In this document: positions 23,400 through 30,610 of the stretch, piece by piece | Numbering within the stretch: the first letter of the stretch is position 1 | How the letters are laid out: the number at the start of each line of letters is the position of its first letter | Assembly (NCBI RefSeq): GCF_014925385.1 | Contig: NZ_JACSDK010000001.1 | Coordinates: forward strand, 744,001-808,000 | Reading direction: 5' to 3' | From: Pelagibius marinus | GTDB taxonomy: Bacteria > Pseudomonadota > Alphaproteobacteria > Kiloniellales > Kiloniellaceae | Length of the DNA: 64,000 bases | Position numbers and translations under genes: made by a program | Notes under the pieces: model-generated | Databases searched by the model: none | Told to the model about the DNA's origin: nothing | What the model saw: only the letters and a program-made list of their open reading frames with translations

Positions 23400-23876
23400 A
23401 TGTTCAGAATACTTTTCCCCCGCAAGCAGTCCCGTTTCACCGTCCCGGCGCTGGCCATGATGGTTCTGGCCGGCGGCGTCGCCGCGGCCCCCGCGGCCGC
23501 CGAGCCGCCGCGGCCCCTGCGGATCCAGTCGCAAAGCGCCGATCTGCTGGTGCAGGTGAATTCGCATCGCGAGTACCGGCGTGACGGCGGCTATCAATCC
23601 CGCCCGCAGTGGCAGCAGCGCCGCCATCACCGTGAAGGGGTGAAGCGGCCGCATCACCGCCGGCACATCGCAAAGCGCGATTGGCGCCGCCACTATCGCG
23701 GCTACTACGCCAAGCGGCACGACTGGCGCGGCCAGTATCGCGGCCACTACGCCAAGCGGCACGACTGGCGCCGCCCCTATCGCGGTCATCAGGCCAAGCG
23801 CTACGACTGGCGCCGCCACGACAACCGGAGCCGTCGTGATTGGGGCCATCAGGCCCGCCGCAACTTCTTCCAGTGA
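23400..23876 (+). CDS. Secreted Arg/His-rich repeat protein
   Basis: 158 residues. A signal peptide is visible at 1-35 (hydrophobic VPALAMMVLAGGVAAAPAAAE ends near AAAE). The mature part is very basic and contains about four copies of a 14-residue unit of the form YAKRHDWRxxYRGH between residues 89 and 145, encoded by near-identical 42-bp repeats. No known domain was recognised. The His, Tyr and Arg content suggests binding of metal, polyanions or cell wall, but this is inference. GAGGAGG upstream supports the ATG at 23400. Confidence 0.75.
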   Translation: MFRILFPRKQSRFTVPALAMMVLAGGVAAAPAAAEPPRPLRIQSQSADLLVQVNSHREYRRDGGYQSRPQWQQRRHHREGVKRPHHRRHIAKRDWRRHYRGYYAKRHDWRGQYRGHYAKRHDWRRPYRGHQAKRYDWRRHDNRSRRDWGHQARRNFFQ

Positions 23877-23956
23877 CGACGTAGCGGTTGCCGCAAACTG
23901 CGACTTTTGGTTGTAATTCGAGGTTTTCGTCGTTCATTCCCGCAGGCATTCGGCCT

Positions 23957-25114
23957 ATGCTCACAGGTCGGTCAATTCTTCTGCGGGGGCGTGATTTGAA
24001 GCAGGCGGGCAAAGCGCGTGGCGGCGGCTATTTTCTGGAGGCGCAACACCAGCTCCGCCAGCCGTTGAATGCCTTGAGCCTGTTGATCGGAGAACTGCGG
24101 CAGTCCGCGGACAGCGGGGACCGCGAGGCGATCGTCGACGACATGCGCTATGCGCTGGATCTCTCGAACGCCTGGCTCGATTCGCTGGCCGATCTGGAGA
24201 AAGCGGAAAACGACCTGCTGCAGCTGCGGCCCCAGGAGGTGCTGCTGCAGCAGGTCTTTGCCCGCCTGTACGACGAATTCCTGCCGCACTTCACCCACTT
24301 GGGCCTCGACTTCCGCGTCGTCGCGTCGCGCGCCGTGGTCCGGGCCGATCCGGTGGTGCTGCGCCGCCTGCTCACCCTGCTGCTGGACAACGCCGCGAAG
24401 TTCACCCCCGACGGCAAGGTGCTGCTGGGCTGCCGGCGCGACGGCGGCGACCTGCGTGTCGAGGTCTGGGATACCGGGCCGGGGATGGCGGCGCCGGAGG
24501 CGGCGCGTCTCTTCGACCCCTTCTTCAGGCTGGAGAACGAGGTGCGCCCGCGCGAACGCGGCCTCGGCCTGGGCCTGACCTACGCCCGGCGGCTGGCCGA
24601 GCTCTTGGGCGAGGAGCTGACGCTGCGCTCGCGGCCGGGCCGGGGGTCCTGCTTCGCGCTCACGCTCCATCGCACGACGGCGGCGCCGGGCCCGCGGGAC
24701 GCGGAAGAAGAGGAGAGCTTCGAGGTCGGACTGCTCGCCGGCCTTCCCTCGGATGCCATGGGCAATCCCCTGGCCGGCGCGGCGGTGCTGCTGGTTGAAG
24801 GGGCGGAGACGACGGGGCTGAAGGTCAACCTGCAGACCTGGGGCGCCGCGGTGACGCTGGTGCCGCCCGGCGGCCTCACGGCGGCGCTGGCCGAGACGCC
24901 CGATCTGATCATCGTCGAACGCCAAGCCTTCGAAGCGGAGCAGGTTCTGCAGCAGGCCGCGTCACGGCCCCCCGTGGTGCTGATCACCGGGGCCGGGAGC
25001 GCGCAAAGCGCCGCGAAGACAGAGGCCGGCGTACATGTTCTGCAAGCGCCGGTGAAGGCGGCGCGGCTGCGCGCGCTCTGCCACTACGCGCTTTCGCCCG
25101 CCGGGCAGCCCTGA
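23957..25114 (+). CDS. Soluble sensor histidine kinase with a degenerate C-terminal receiver domain
   Basis: About 385 residues from ATG 23957. There is no membrane segment or recognisable sensor domain: the H-box AQHQLRQPLNALSLLIGEL begins near residue 30. The ATPase domain has the N box LLLDNAAKFT, G1 DTGPGM and G2 GLGLGLTYARRL. The last ~110 residues follow the receiver fold (AAVLLVEGAE, LIIVERQ, PVVLITGAG, HVLQAPVKAARL) but lack the acidic pair, the phospho-acceptor Asp and the Lys. The LuxR-type regulator is encoded convergently just downstream, a likely partner. The start is uncertain because no strong ribosome binding site is visible; a TTG at 23888 is in frame. Confidence 0.8.
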   Translation: MLTGRSILLRGRDLKQAGKARGGGYFLEAQHQLRQPLNALSLLIGELRQSADSGDREAIVDDMRYALDLSNAWLDSLADLEKAENDLLQLRPQEVLLQQVFARLYDEFLPHFTHLGLDFRVVASRAVVRADPVVLRRLLTLLLDNAAKFTPDGKVLLGCRRDGGDLRVEVWDTGPGMAAPEAARLFDPFFRLENEVRPRERGLGLGLTYARRLAELLGEELTLRSRPGRGSCFALTLHRTTAAPGPRDAEEEESFEVGLLAGLPSDAMGNPLAGAAVLLVEGAETTGLKVNLQTWGAAVTLVPPGGLTAALAETPDLIIVERQAFEAEQVLQQAASRPPVVLITGAGSAQSAAKTEAGVHVLQAPVKAARLRALCHYALSPAGQP

Positions 25115-25160
25115 GGCCCCCGCGCCCGGTCAGTGCCGCTGCGCGGGGCTGTCGTCGGGA

Positions 25161-25841
25161 TCAAAAGCTGGCGGCTTCGGCCTCTTCCAGCGCGCGCACC
25201 TGCGCCGCGGCGCTGATGGCGGCCTGGGTGCGGCTGTCGAGATTCAGCCGCTTGACGATGGCCGAGACGTGCACCCGCACCGTGTGCTCGGAAAGGCCCA
25301 GCGATTCGGCTACCTGGGCATTCGACATGCCCTGGCCGAGGTGCTTGTAGACTTGAAGCTGACGCTTGGTGAGCGCGTTGGCAACGTCCTCCAGCGATTT
25401 CTCGTTGCCGAAGGCGTAGACCTGCGACTTCTTCGCCGGATTGCTTTGCTCCAGCAGGCGCCGCGGAAAGGCGACGCCACCGGCGAGCACGGTCTGCAAC
25501 GCGGACTCGATCTCGTCGCTTTGCGCCGACTTCGGGATGTAGCCCATGGCGCCGGCCTCGATGCACCGCAAGATCTCCTCGCGGTCTTCGATCGCGGACA
25601 TCACGACCACCGGTACCTGCGGCAGACATTCGCGCATCGCGCGAAGACCTTCAAAACGCTTCATGCCGGGCATCAGCAGATCCAGGAGAATCAGATCCAG
25701 ATCGGGATTGCTGGACGCGATCTCCAGAGCCTGTCGAAAGTCCGCGGCTTCGAGCAGTTCACTCCCACGCTCCAGCCGGTCAATCAGATGCCTGGCGGCA
25801 CTACGTGTAATCCAGTGATCGTCGGCGTAGAGGACTTTCAT
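25161..25841 (-). CDS. LuxR/NarL-family response regulator
   Basis: 226 residues. The receiver domain is intact: the acidic pair in YADDHW, the phospho-acceptor in LILLDLLMPG and the Lys in GYIPKSAQ. A linker of about 25 residues leads to a C-terminal LuxR-type helix-turn-helix: LTKRQLQVYKHLGQGMSNAQVAESLGLSEHTVRVHV. It probably takes phosphate from the orphan kinase encoded convergently 46 bp away, though in that kinase the fused receiver is degenerate. Its target genes are unknown. Confidence 0.9.
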   Translation of the reverse strand: MKVLYADDHWITRSAARHLIDRLERGSELLEAADFRQALEIASSNPDLDLILLDLLMPGMKRFEGLRAMRECLPQVPVVVMSAIEDREEILRCIEAGAMGYIPKSAQSDEIESALQTVLAGGVAFPRRLLEQSNPAKKSQVYAFGNEKSLEDVANALTKRQLQVYKHLGQGMSNAQVAESLGLSEHTVRVHVSAIVKRLNLDSRTQAAISAAAQVRALEEAEAASF

Positions 25842-26216
25842 AGTTTAGAGAACCCTGAAATTCGTTGCGTATGCCGACCCCTACCGGGGCCGGTGTTCGT
25901 TGGTAACGGGCGACAGTCTTCGCTCCCCCAAGCGGCTTAAGCGTCACTCCGCGGCGATTCGAAAATCGGCCGCGCAGGTCGGAATAAGCAAATCAACTGG
26001 CAGCTCGGTACGCTAGGTATAATCCGAATTTTCGCTGGCATTTCAACCACAAAACGAGTCCGCCCAGGAGCTGTTTCCAGTCTCTGACGGCTCCCTGTCA
26101 TGCCTCCGGAGACCAGCGTCCTCGGCGCTCTACGATTTATGTCCCAGCTCTATACAGCCGTTGGTTGCTTTTTCCGAACCCCTGTTCGGCAGACGCAGAT
26201 AAGCCTACTGCTTTGT
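25842..26216. other. Intergenic region between two response-regulator genes; possible promoter at 26018
   Basis: No gene is apparent in 375 bp. It is AT-richer than the flanks. A perfect TATAAT occurs on the plus strand at 26018-26023 without a good -35, and no plus-strand gene starts within 800 bp, so it may drive a small RNA or be chance. CCGAAC (26174-26179) and GTTCGG (26184-26189) form a short hairpin near the 3' end of the stand-alone receiver gene. Confidence 0.4.
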
Positions 26217-26630
26217 TTAGCTGTTTATGGAGATGGCGTCTAGGAAGGAGTCGACATTGACCGGTTTGCGCAGCAGGCGGAAGCCGGCTTCGGCAACATT
26301 GCTGGCCACCTCGTCGGAAAGATCGCCGGTGACGATCAGCCCCTGGACCGGGCTGCCGGCCGCCTCCCGCACGACGCGCGCGGCGGTCAGGCCGTCCTCG
26401 TCATGGCTCAGCCAGTAGTCGGCGATCACACAACTTGGGGTTAATTTCCGGTCCGAGATTGCCGCCAGCACCTCGGCGCTGCTGGCGCCGGTGATCACCA
26501 CCGCGCCGAAGCGGGTCAGCATGCGTTCGGTCGCCCGCCGGACCAGCTCGTCGTCCTCCAGCAGGACGATTACCTTGCCGTCGAGGGAAGGGGCTTGGTC
26601 TCGGGTGTTGGCGCTGGGCGAAGAGGGCAT
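26217..26630 (-). CDS. Stand-alone response-regulator receiver protein
   Basis: 137 residues consisting only of a receiver domain. The acidic residues are in VIVLLEDDELVRR, the phospho-acceptor is D in VIADYWLSHDEDG, the conserved T lies in GLIVTGDLSDE, and the Lys is in LLRKPVNVDS. No output domain follows. Such single-domain receivers serve as phosphate sinks, relays or protein-binding regulators. Its sequence resembles receiver domains normally fused to hybrid kinases of the kind encoded nearby, where the fused copy has lost its catalytic residues. Confidence 0.85.
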   Translation of the reverse strand: MPSSPSANTRDQAPSLDGKVIVLLEDDELVRRATERMLTRFGAVVITGASSAEVLAAISDRKLTPSCVIADYWLSHDEDGLTAARVVREAAGSPVQGLIVTGDLSDEVASNVAEAGFRLLRKPVNVDSFLDAISINS

Positions 26631-26857
26631 GCCTCATGAGAGGCCTCAGGCTGCAGGCTGTCAACCGCCTGCGAGGGCGCAGAAGGGAGGCGCCACAGCC
26701 GCAAAAGGGCGCTCGACGCGGCGCCGCGACATTGGCTATAGGGGCCGGGCACAACGCCGCGGGAGGATCCCGCCCGGAAGAACCAGCCTGGATCTTTCCC
26801 CGGCCAGGTAGAGTCACCTGATCGGGGATAGGTTTCTGTAGCGCCCGAGGCCGACCG

Positions 26858-27214
26858 ATGATCGTGATCTACGGACTGAAGAACTGCGACAGCTGCCGCA
26901 AGGCCGTGAAGCTGCTGCAAGCCGCCGGCAGCCCGCACCGCTTCCACGACCTGCGCGCCGAGGGCCTGCCGGCCGATCGCCTCGCCGCCTGGCTGCGCCA
27001 GCTCGGCTGGGAGGCGCTGCTCAACCGCCGCAGCACCACCTGGCGCGAACTGCCGGCGGCGGAGAAGGCGGATCTCGACGCGGCCCGTGCCGCCGACCTG
27101 CTGACCCGCCACCCGACCCTGATCAAGCGGCCGGTGGTGGAGGCCGGGCAAGAGCTCATCGTCGGCCTGGCGCCGCCGCAGGTGGCGGCCCTCAAAGCCC
27201 TGGCGAAGGCCTAG
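26858..27214 (+). CDS. ArsC/Spx/YffB-family thioredoxin-fold protein
   Basis: 118 residues with the ArsC-like thioredoxin fold: IYGLKNCDSCRKAVKLLQ at the N terminus gives a C-D-S-C pair, followed by LLNRRSTTWRELP and HPTLIKRPVVEAG. This pattern matches the YffB subgroup, which is related to arsenate reductase but probably acts as a glutathione-dependent thiol reductase. The arsenate-binding arginines of true ArsC are not clearly conserved, so a role in arsenate resistance is doubtful. It is isolated, with no ars genes nearby. Confidence 0.85.
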   Translation: MIVIYGLKNCDSCRKAVKLLQAAGSPHRFHDLRAEGLPADRLAAWLRQLGWEALLNRRSTTWRELPAAEKADLDAARAADLLTRHPTLIKRPVVEAGQELIVGLAPPQVAALKALAKA

Positions 27215-27366
27215 CGGGCCGCTGAAGGGGGCTGGCGATTCGTCAGAACACAAAGCATTTCAGTCATTTCGCGCCGGATTGGCGGCGCAAATCCGCAAGC
27301 ACGGCCGGTTTCGCCAATGCATAAGGCGGGACGAGGGGCCGCGGTTCCGGGTTTTGGGTTTTTGTA

Positions 27367-28650
27367 ATGTTTGCAGCGATTACTTCCGCTTGGGCACTTT
27401 TCGTCGGGCTGGGCATGCTGATGCTCGGCAACGGCCTGCAGAACTCGCTGCTCGGCATCCGCGCCGGCGCGGAGTCCTTCACCACCGAGACAACCGGTCT
27501 CATCATGGCCGCCTACTACGTCGGCCTACTGACCGGTGCGCTGGTAACCCCCAAGGTGGTGGGCAACGTCGGCCATGTCCGCACCTTCGCCGCGCTGGCC
27601 TCCACCGCCTCGACCGCCGCGCTGGTCTACGCGGTCTTCGTCGACCCCTGGGCCTGGGGCGCCATGCGCATGGTGACCGGCTTCTGCTACGCGGGCCTCT
27701 ACGTCGTCGCCGAGTCCTGGCTCAACGATCGCGCCACCAACGAGACCCGCGGTACCCTGCTGTCGGTCTACATGGTGGTGCTGCTGGGCGGCATGGCGGC
27801 CAGCCAGTTCCTGCTGAACCTCGCCGACACGAACAGCTACCTGCTCTTCGTGCTGGCCTCCGTGCTGGTCTCCATGGCGCTGGTGCCGATCTCCCTCTCG
27901 GTGGCCCCGGCGCCGGACTTCGAGGCGCCGGAACCGCTGGGCCTGCGCGCCCTCTACCAGACCTCGCCCCTGGGGACGATCGGGGCGCTGGGCACCGGCA
28001 TGGCCAACGCGGCGATCTATGCCATGTCGCCCGTCTATGCCGGCGCCGTCGGCCTCAGCGTCGCGCAGATCGCCCTCTTCGTCAGCGCCAGTATTGTCGG
28101 CGGCATGGCCTTTCAGTGGCCCATCGGGCGTCTCTCCGACAAGCTGGACCGGCGCCAGGTGCTGACCGTGGTCACCTTCGCGGCCGCCCTGGCCGCGCTG
28201 CTCGCCGCCTTGGCGGCTCGCGGCGAACCCATCGCCCTCTACGCCATGATGTTCCTGGTCGGCGGCATGAGCCTGCCCATGTACTCGCTCTGCATCGCCC
28301 ACACCAACGACTACCTGACCCCCAAGCAGATGGTTTCGGCCAGCGGCACGCTGATGATGGTGGGCGGCGCGGGCGCCATCTTCGGGCCGATCGGGGTGTC
28401 TCTGCTGATGGGCGAGATGGGCAGCGACGGCTTTTTCGCCTGCATCGGGGCGGTGCACGCCGCCATCGGCGTCTTCGCGCTCTACCGCATGCTGCGCCGG
28501 GCGGCGCTGCCGCTGGAGGAGCAGGGCGCCAGCGTGCCGCTGGCCAGCAGCGTCAGCGCGCCCACCGCGACCCTGCCGGTCGAAGCCATTCGCGATCAAA
28601 TGGACCGCGACCTGGCGGCCATGGCCGGTCCGCGGCTGCGCCGGCGGTAG
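27367..28650 (+). CDS. MFS transporter (YcaD-like)
   Basis: 427 residues with 12 hydrophobic segments. It begins FAAITSAWALFVGLGMLMLGNGLQNSLLGIRA and has AAYYVGLLTGALVTPK, the loop GRLSDKLDRRQVLTV with the MFS D-x-x-x-R-R pattern and a C-terminal half with GMSLPMYSLCIAHTND. These features match the YcaD subgroup of major facilitator proteins. The last ~45 residues are polar and cytoplasmic. The substrate is unknown and no neighbour suggests one. Confidence 0.88.
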   Translation: MFAAITSAWALFVGLGMLMLGNGLQNSLLGIRAGAESFTTETTGLIMAAYYVGLLTGALVTPKVVGNVGHVRTFAALASTASTAALVYAVFVDPWAWGAMRMVTGFCYAGLYVVAESWLNDRATNETRGTLLSVYMVVLLGGMAASQFLLNLADTNSYLLFVLASVLVSMALVPISLSVAPAPDFEAPEPLGLRALYQTSPLGTIGALGTGMANAAIYAMSPVYAGAVGLSVAQIALFVSASIVGGMAFQWPIGRLSDKLDRRQVLTVVTFAAALAALLAALAARGEPIALYAMMFLVGGMSLPMYSLCIAHTNDYLTPKQMVSASGTLMMVGGAGAIFGPIGVSLLMGEMGSDGFFACIGAVHAAIGVFALYRMLRRAALPLEEQGASVPLASSVSAPTATLPVEAIRDQMDRDLAAMAGPRLRRR

Positions 28651-28742
28651 CTTCTCCAGACCACTTCCCCGCCTCCAGCGGCCCGAAGCCGCCACCGCGC
28701 TGCGGTAGCGGGGAGGCTTTGGGTAAGCCAAAATTTACCGAA

Positions 28743-28848
28743 AAGTGCGATATTAGAGGGTCTTCGCAGCCGCGAAATCGCACTTGCGAAGACATTTGCT
28801 TTCCTCTAATGTGCCCACAATAAAATTACGCGATTGGGTATCCAATCG
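28743..28848 (+). promoter_or_regulatory. Interleaved inverted repeats upstream of maoC
   Basis: Three exact inverted repeats overlap: AAGTGCGAT (28743-28751) with ATCGCACTT (28777-28785), ATTAGAGG (28752-28759) with CCTCTAAT (28803-28810), and GTCTTCGCA (28760-28768) with TGCGAAGAC (28785-28793). The second and third can stack into one long hairpin, while the first pairs the loop with upstream sequence, so the two states compete or form a pseudoknot. A fourth palindrome, CGATTGG-GTAT-CCAATCG, spans 28831-28848. No known riboswitch class was recognised. Confidence 0.6.
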
Positions 28849-28882
28849 TAACATAATTTCGAAGGCAGAGAGAATCGATCTT

Positions 28883-29374
28883 ATGAAGGAAAAGCACGGT
28901 TACTTCATCGAGGATATGGAGGTTGGGATGTCGGCGGTCTTCGCGAAGACCGTGAGCGAGGCCGACATCACCATGTTCGCCGGCATCTCCGGCGATACCA
29001 ATCCGGTTCACCTCGATGAGAGCTTCGCGGAGAAGACCATGTTTGCCGGGCGCATCGCCCACGGCATGCTCTCTGCCAGTTTCATTTCCACGGTTTTCGG
29101 CACCCGCCTGCCGGGGCCGGGCTGCATCTACCTGCGCCAGGACCTGCGCTTCAAGGCGCCGGTCAAGGTCGGCGATACGGTGGAGGCGCGGGTCACGGTG
29201 AAGGAAATCCAGGCCGAGAAGAAGCGGGTGGTCTTCGACACCGTCTGCTGTGTCGGCGACACCGTGGTGCTGGACGGCGAGGCGACCTTGATGGTGCACC
29301 GCCGCCGGGACGTCCTGGGCGAGCCTGAAGAGTCGGCCAACGACGCTCCGGCGTCTCCCCAGGCCGCCGAATAA
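28883..29374 (+). CDS. MaoC-family hot-dog dehydratase ((R)-enoyl-CoA hydratase-like)
   Basis: 163 residues with a single hot-dog domain. The hydratase 2 motif is intact: FAGISGDTNPVHLDESFAEKTMF followed by GRIAHGMLSASFIS, giving the catalytic Asp and His of PhaJ-type enzymes. The C-terminal 25 residues are polar. It probably hydrates enoyl-CoA to (R)-3-hydroxyacyl-CoA, linking fatty acid oxidation to polyhydroxyalkanoate or related pathways. I chose the ATG at 28883 (MKEKHGYFIEDMEVG); a frame open further upstream runs through the inverted repeats and is unlikely to be translated. Confidence 0.88.
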   Translation: MKEKHGYFIEDMEVGMSAVFAKTVSEADITMFAGISGDTNPVHLDESFAEKTMFAGRIAHGMLSASFISTVFGTRLPGPGCIYLRQDLRFKAPVKVGDTVEARVTVKEIQAEKKRVVFDTVCCVGDTVVLDGEATLMVHRRRDVLGEPEESANDAPASPQAAE

Positions 29375-29634
29375 GGGGCCGGCAGACAGCCGCAGACCCT
29401 GGTTCTCTTGCGCCGCCGGACCCAGTCAACCGGTCTGTCCCGGAAGGTTGGAGCATCTTGGCCGCGTCCGCCCGCACGCCGGTTGCTCTAGGCCCGGCGG
29501 CGCATCCTGCTTTATCTTGCCGGGCGGCCCAGCCTTTCCGCCGGCCGCCGTCCCCGGGGGCCTGGCGGCCGCAGCGCGGCGGCGGGCTTCTTTCGTTGAC
29601 ACTCCCGGCCTAAGGCGTCAGACCAGCCGTTCCC

Positions 29635-30597
29635 ATGGCGATATTCCGGCACAGCAACGACCTTCCCGACGCCGCCCGGGGCGCGGTCGTGGTCATCGGC
29701 AACTTCGACGGCGTGCACCGCGGCCACCAGCTGCTGCTGGCCGACGCGCGCCGCCTCGCCGACGAACTGGGCGCGCCCATGGCGGTTCTGACCTTCGAGC
29801 CGCACCCGCGCTCGGTCTTCATGCCGGAACGCCCGCCCTTTCGCCTCACCTCCCTGCGGGCCAAGGCCCACGCCCTGCAGGAAGCCGGGATCGACCACCT
29901 TTTCGTGCTGCACTTCGACCGCGCCTTCGCGCTGAAGCCGGCGGAGGCCTTCATCGACGAAATCCTGGTCGGCGACCTGGCGGCCCGCCATGTGGTGGTC
30001 GGCTGGGACTTCTGCTTCGGCCACAAGCGCGGCGGCAACGTGGCGCTCTTGAAGTCCATGGGCGCCAAGCGCGGCTTCGGGGTCACCGCGGTCGATCCGG
30101 TGATGACCGGCGACGGCGAGGTCTATTCCTCCTCCATCATCCGCGACCACCTGCGCGAAGGGCGCCCGGCCAAGGCCGCCGATCTGCTGGGCCGGCCCTG
30201 GGAGATCGAGGGTCGGGTCGAGGAGGGCGACCAGCGCGGGCGCACCATCGGCTTCGCCACCGCCAACATCGGTCTGGGCGACTACCTCTGCCCGGCGCTG
30301 GGGGTCTATGCGGTGCTGGCCGGGCGCGACCCCGGCGTCGAGCACGGCGAGGAGACCCGGTGGATGGCGGGCGTGGCCAACCTGGGCCGGCGGCCCACGG
30401 TGGGCGGCGAGGACGTGCGCCTGGAGGTTCACCTCTTCGATTTCGCCGGGGACCTCTACGGCGAGACCCTGCGCGTGCGCCTCATGGACTTCATCCGCCC
30501 GGAAAAGAAGTTTGACGGCCTCGACGCTTTGAAGGCACAAATCGCCCTCGATTGCGGCCAGGCCCGTGAAATCCTGGCCCAAAGCGGCCCCAGTTAA
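29635..30597 (+). CDS. ribF: Bifunctional riboflavin kinase / FAD synthetase
   Basis: 320 residues. The N-terminal FAD synthetase domain has GNFDGVHRGHQLLL and the second motif VVGWDFCFGHKRGG, with the ISSS-like SSSIIRDHLREG. The C-terminal riboflavin kinase domain has GRTIGFATANIGL, GVANLGRRPTVGG and the final LMDFIRPEKKFDGLDALKAQIALD. It makes FMN and FAD from riboflavin. ileS starts 13 bp after its stop, an arrangement (ribF-ileS-lspA) that is widely conserved in proteobacteria. No FMN riboswitch is visible upstream. Confidence 0.95.
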   Translation: MAIFRHSNDLPDAARGAVVVIGNFDGVHRGHQLLLADARRLADELGAPMAVLTFEPHPRSVFMPERPPFRLTSLRAKAHALQEAGIDHLFVLHFDRAFALKPAEAFIDEILVGDLAARHVVVGWDFCFGHKRGGNVALLKSMGAKRGFGVTAVDPVMTGDGEVYSSSIIRDHLREGRPAKAADLLGRPWEIEGRVEEGDQRGRTIGFATANIGLGDYLCPALGVYAVLAGRDPGVEHGEETRWMAGVANLGRRPTVGGEDVRLEVHLFDFAGDLYGETLRVRLMDFIRPEKKFDGLDALKAQIALDCGQAREILAQSGPS

Positions 30598-30610
30598 GAA
30601 GAACCACGCG

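Noticed and set aside
23680..23840. Direct repeats resembling a CRISPR array
   Set aside because: The 42-bp units are contiguous without spacers and keep one reading frame, so they are coding repeats of the secreted protein.
26858..27214. Arsenate reductase (arsC)
   Set aside because: The protein belongs to the ArsC fold but matches the YffB subgroup; no ars genes are near and the arsenate-binding residues are not clear.
27279..28823. Plus-strand open frame of 514 codons overlapping the MFS gene
   Set aside because: It is the +1 frame of the transporter gene, Arg/Gly-rich and without membrane helices, while the other frame encodes a complete MFS protein.
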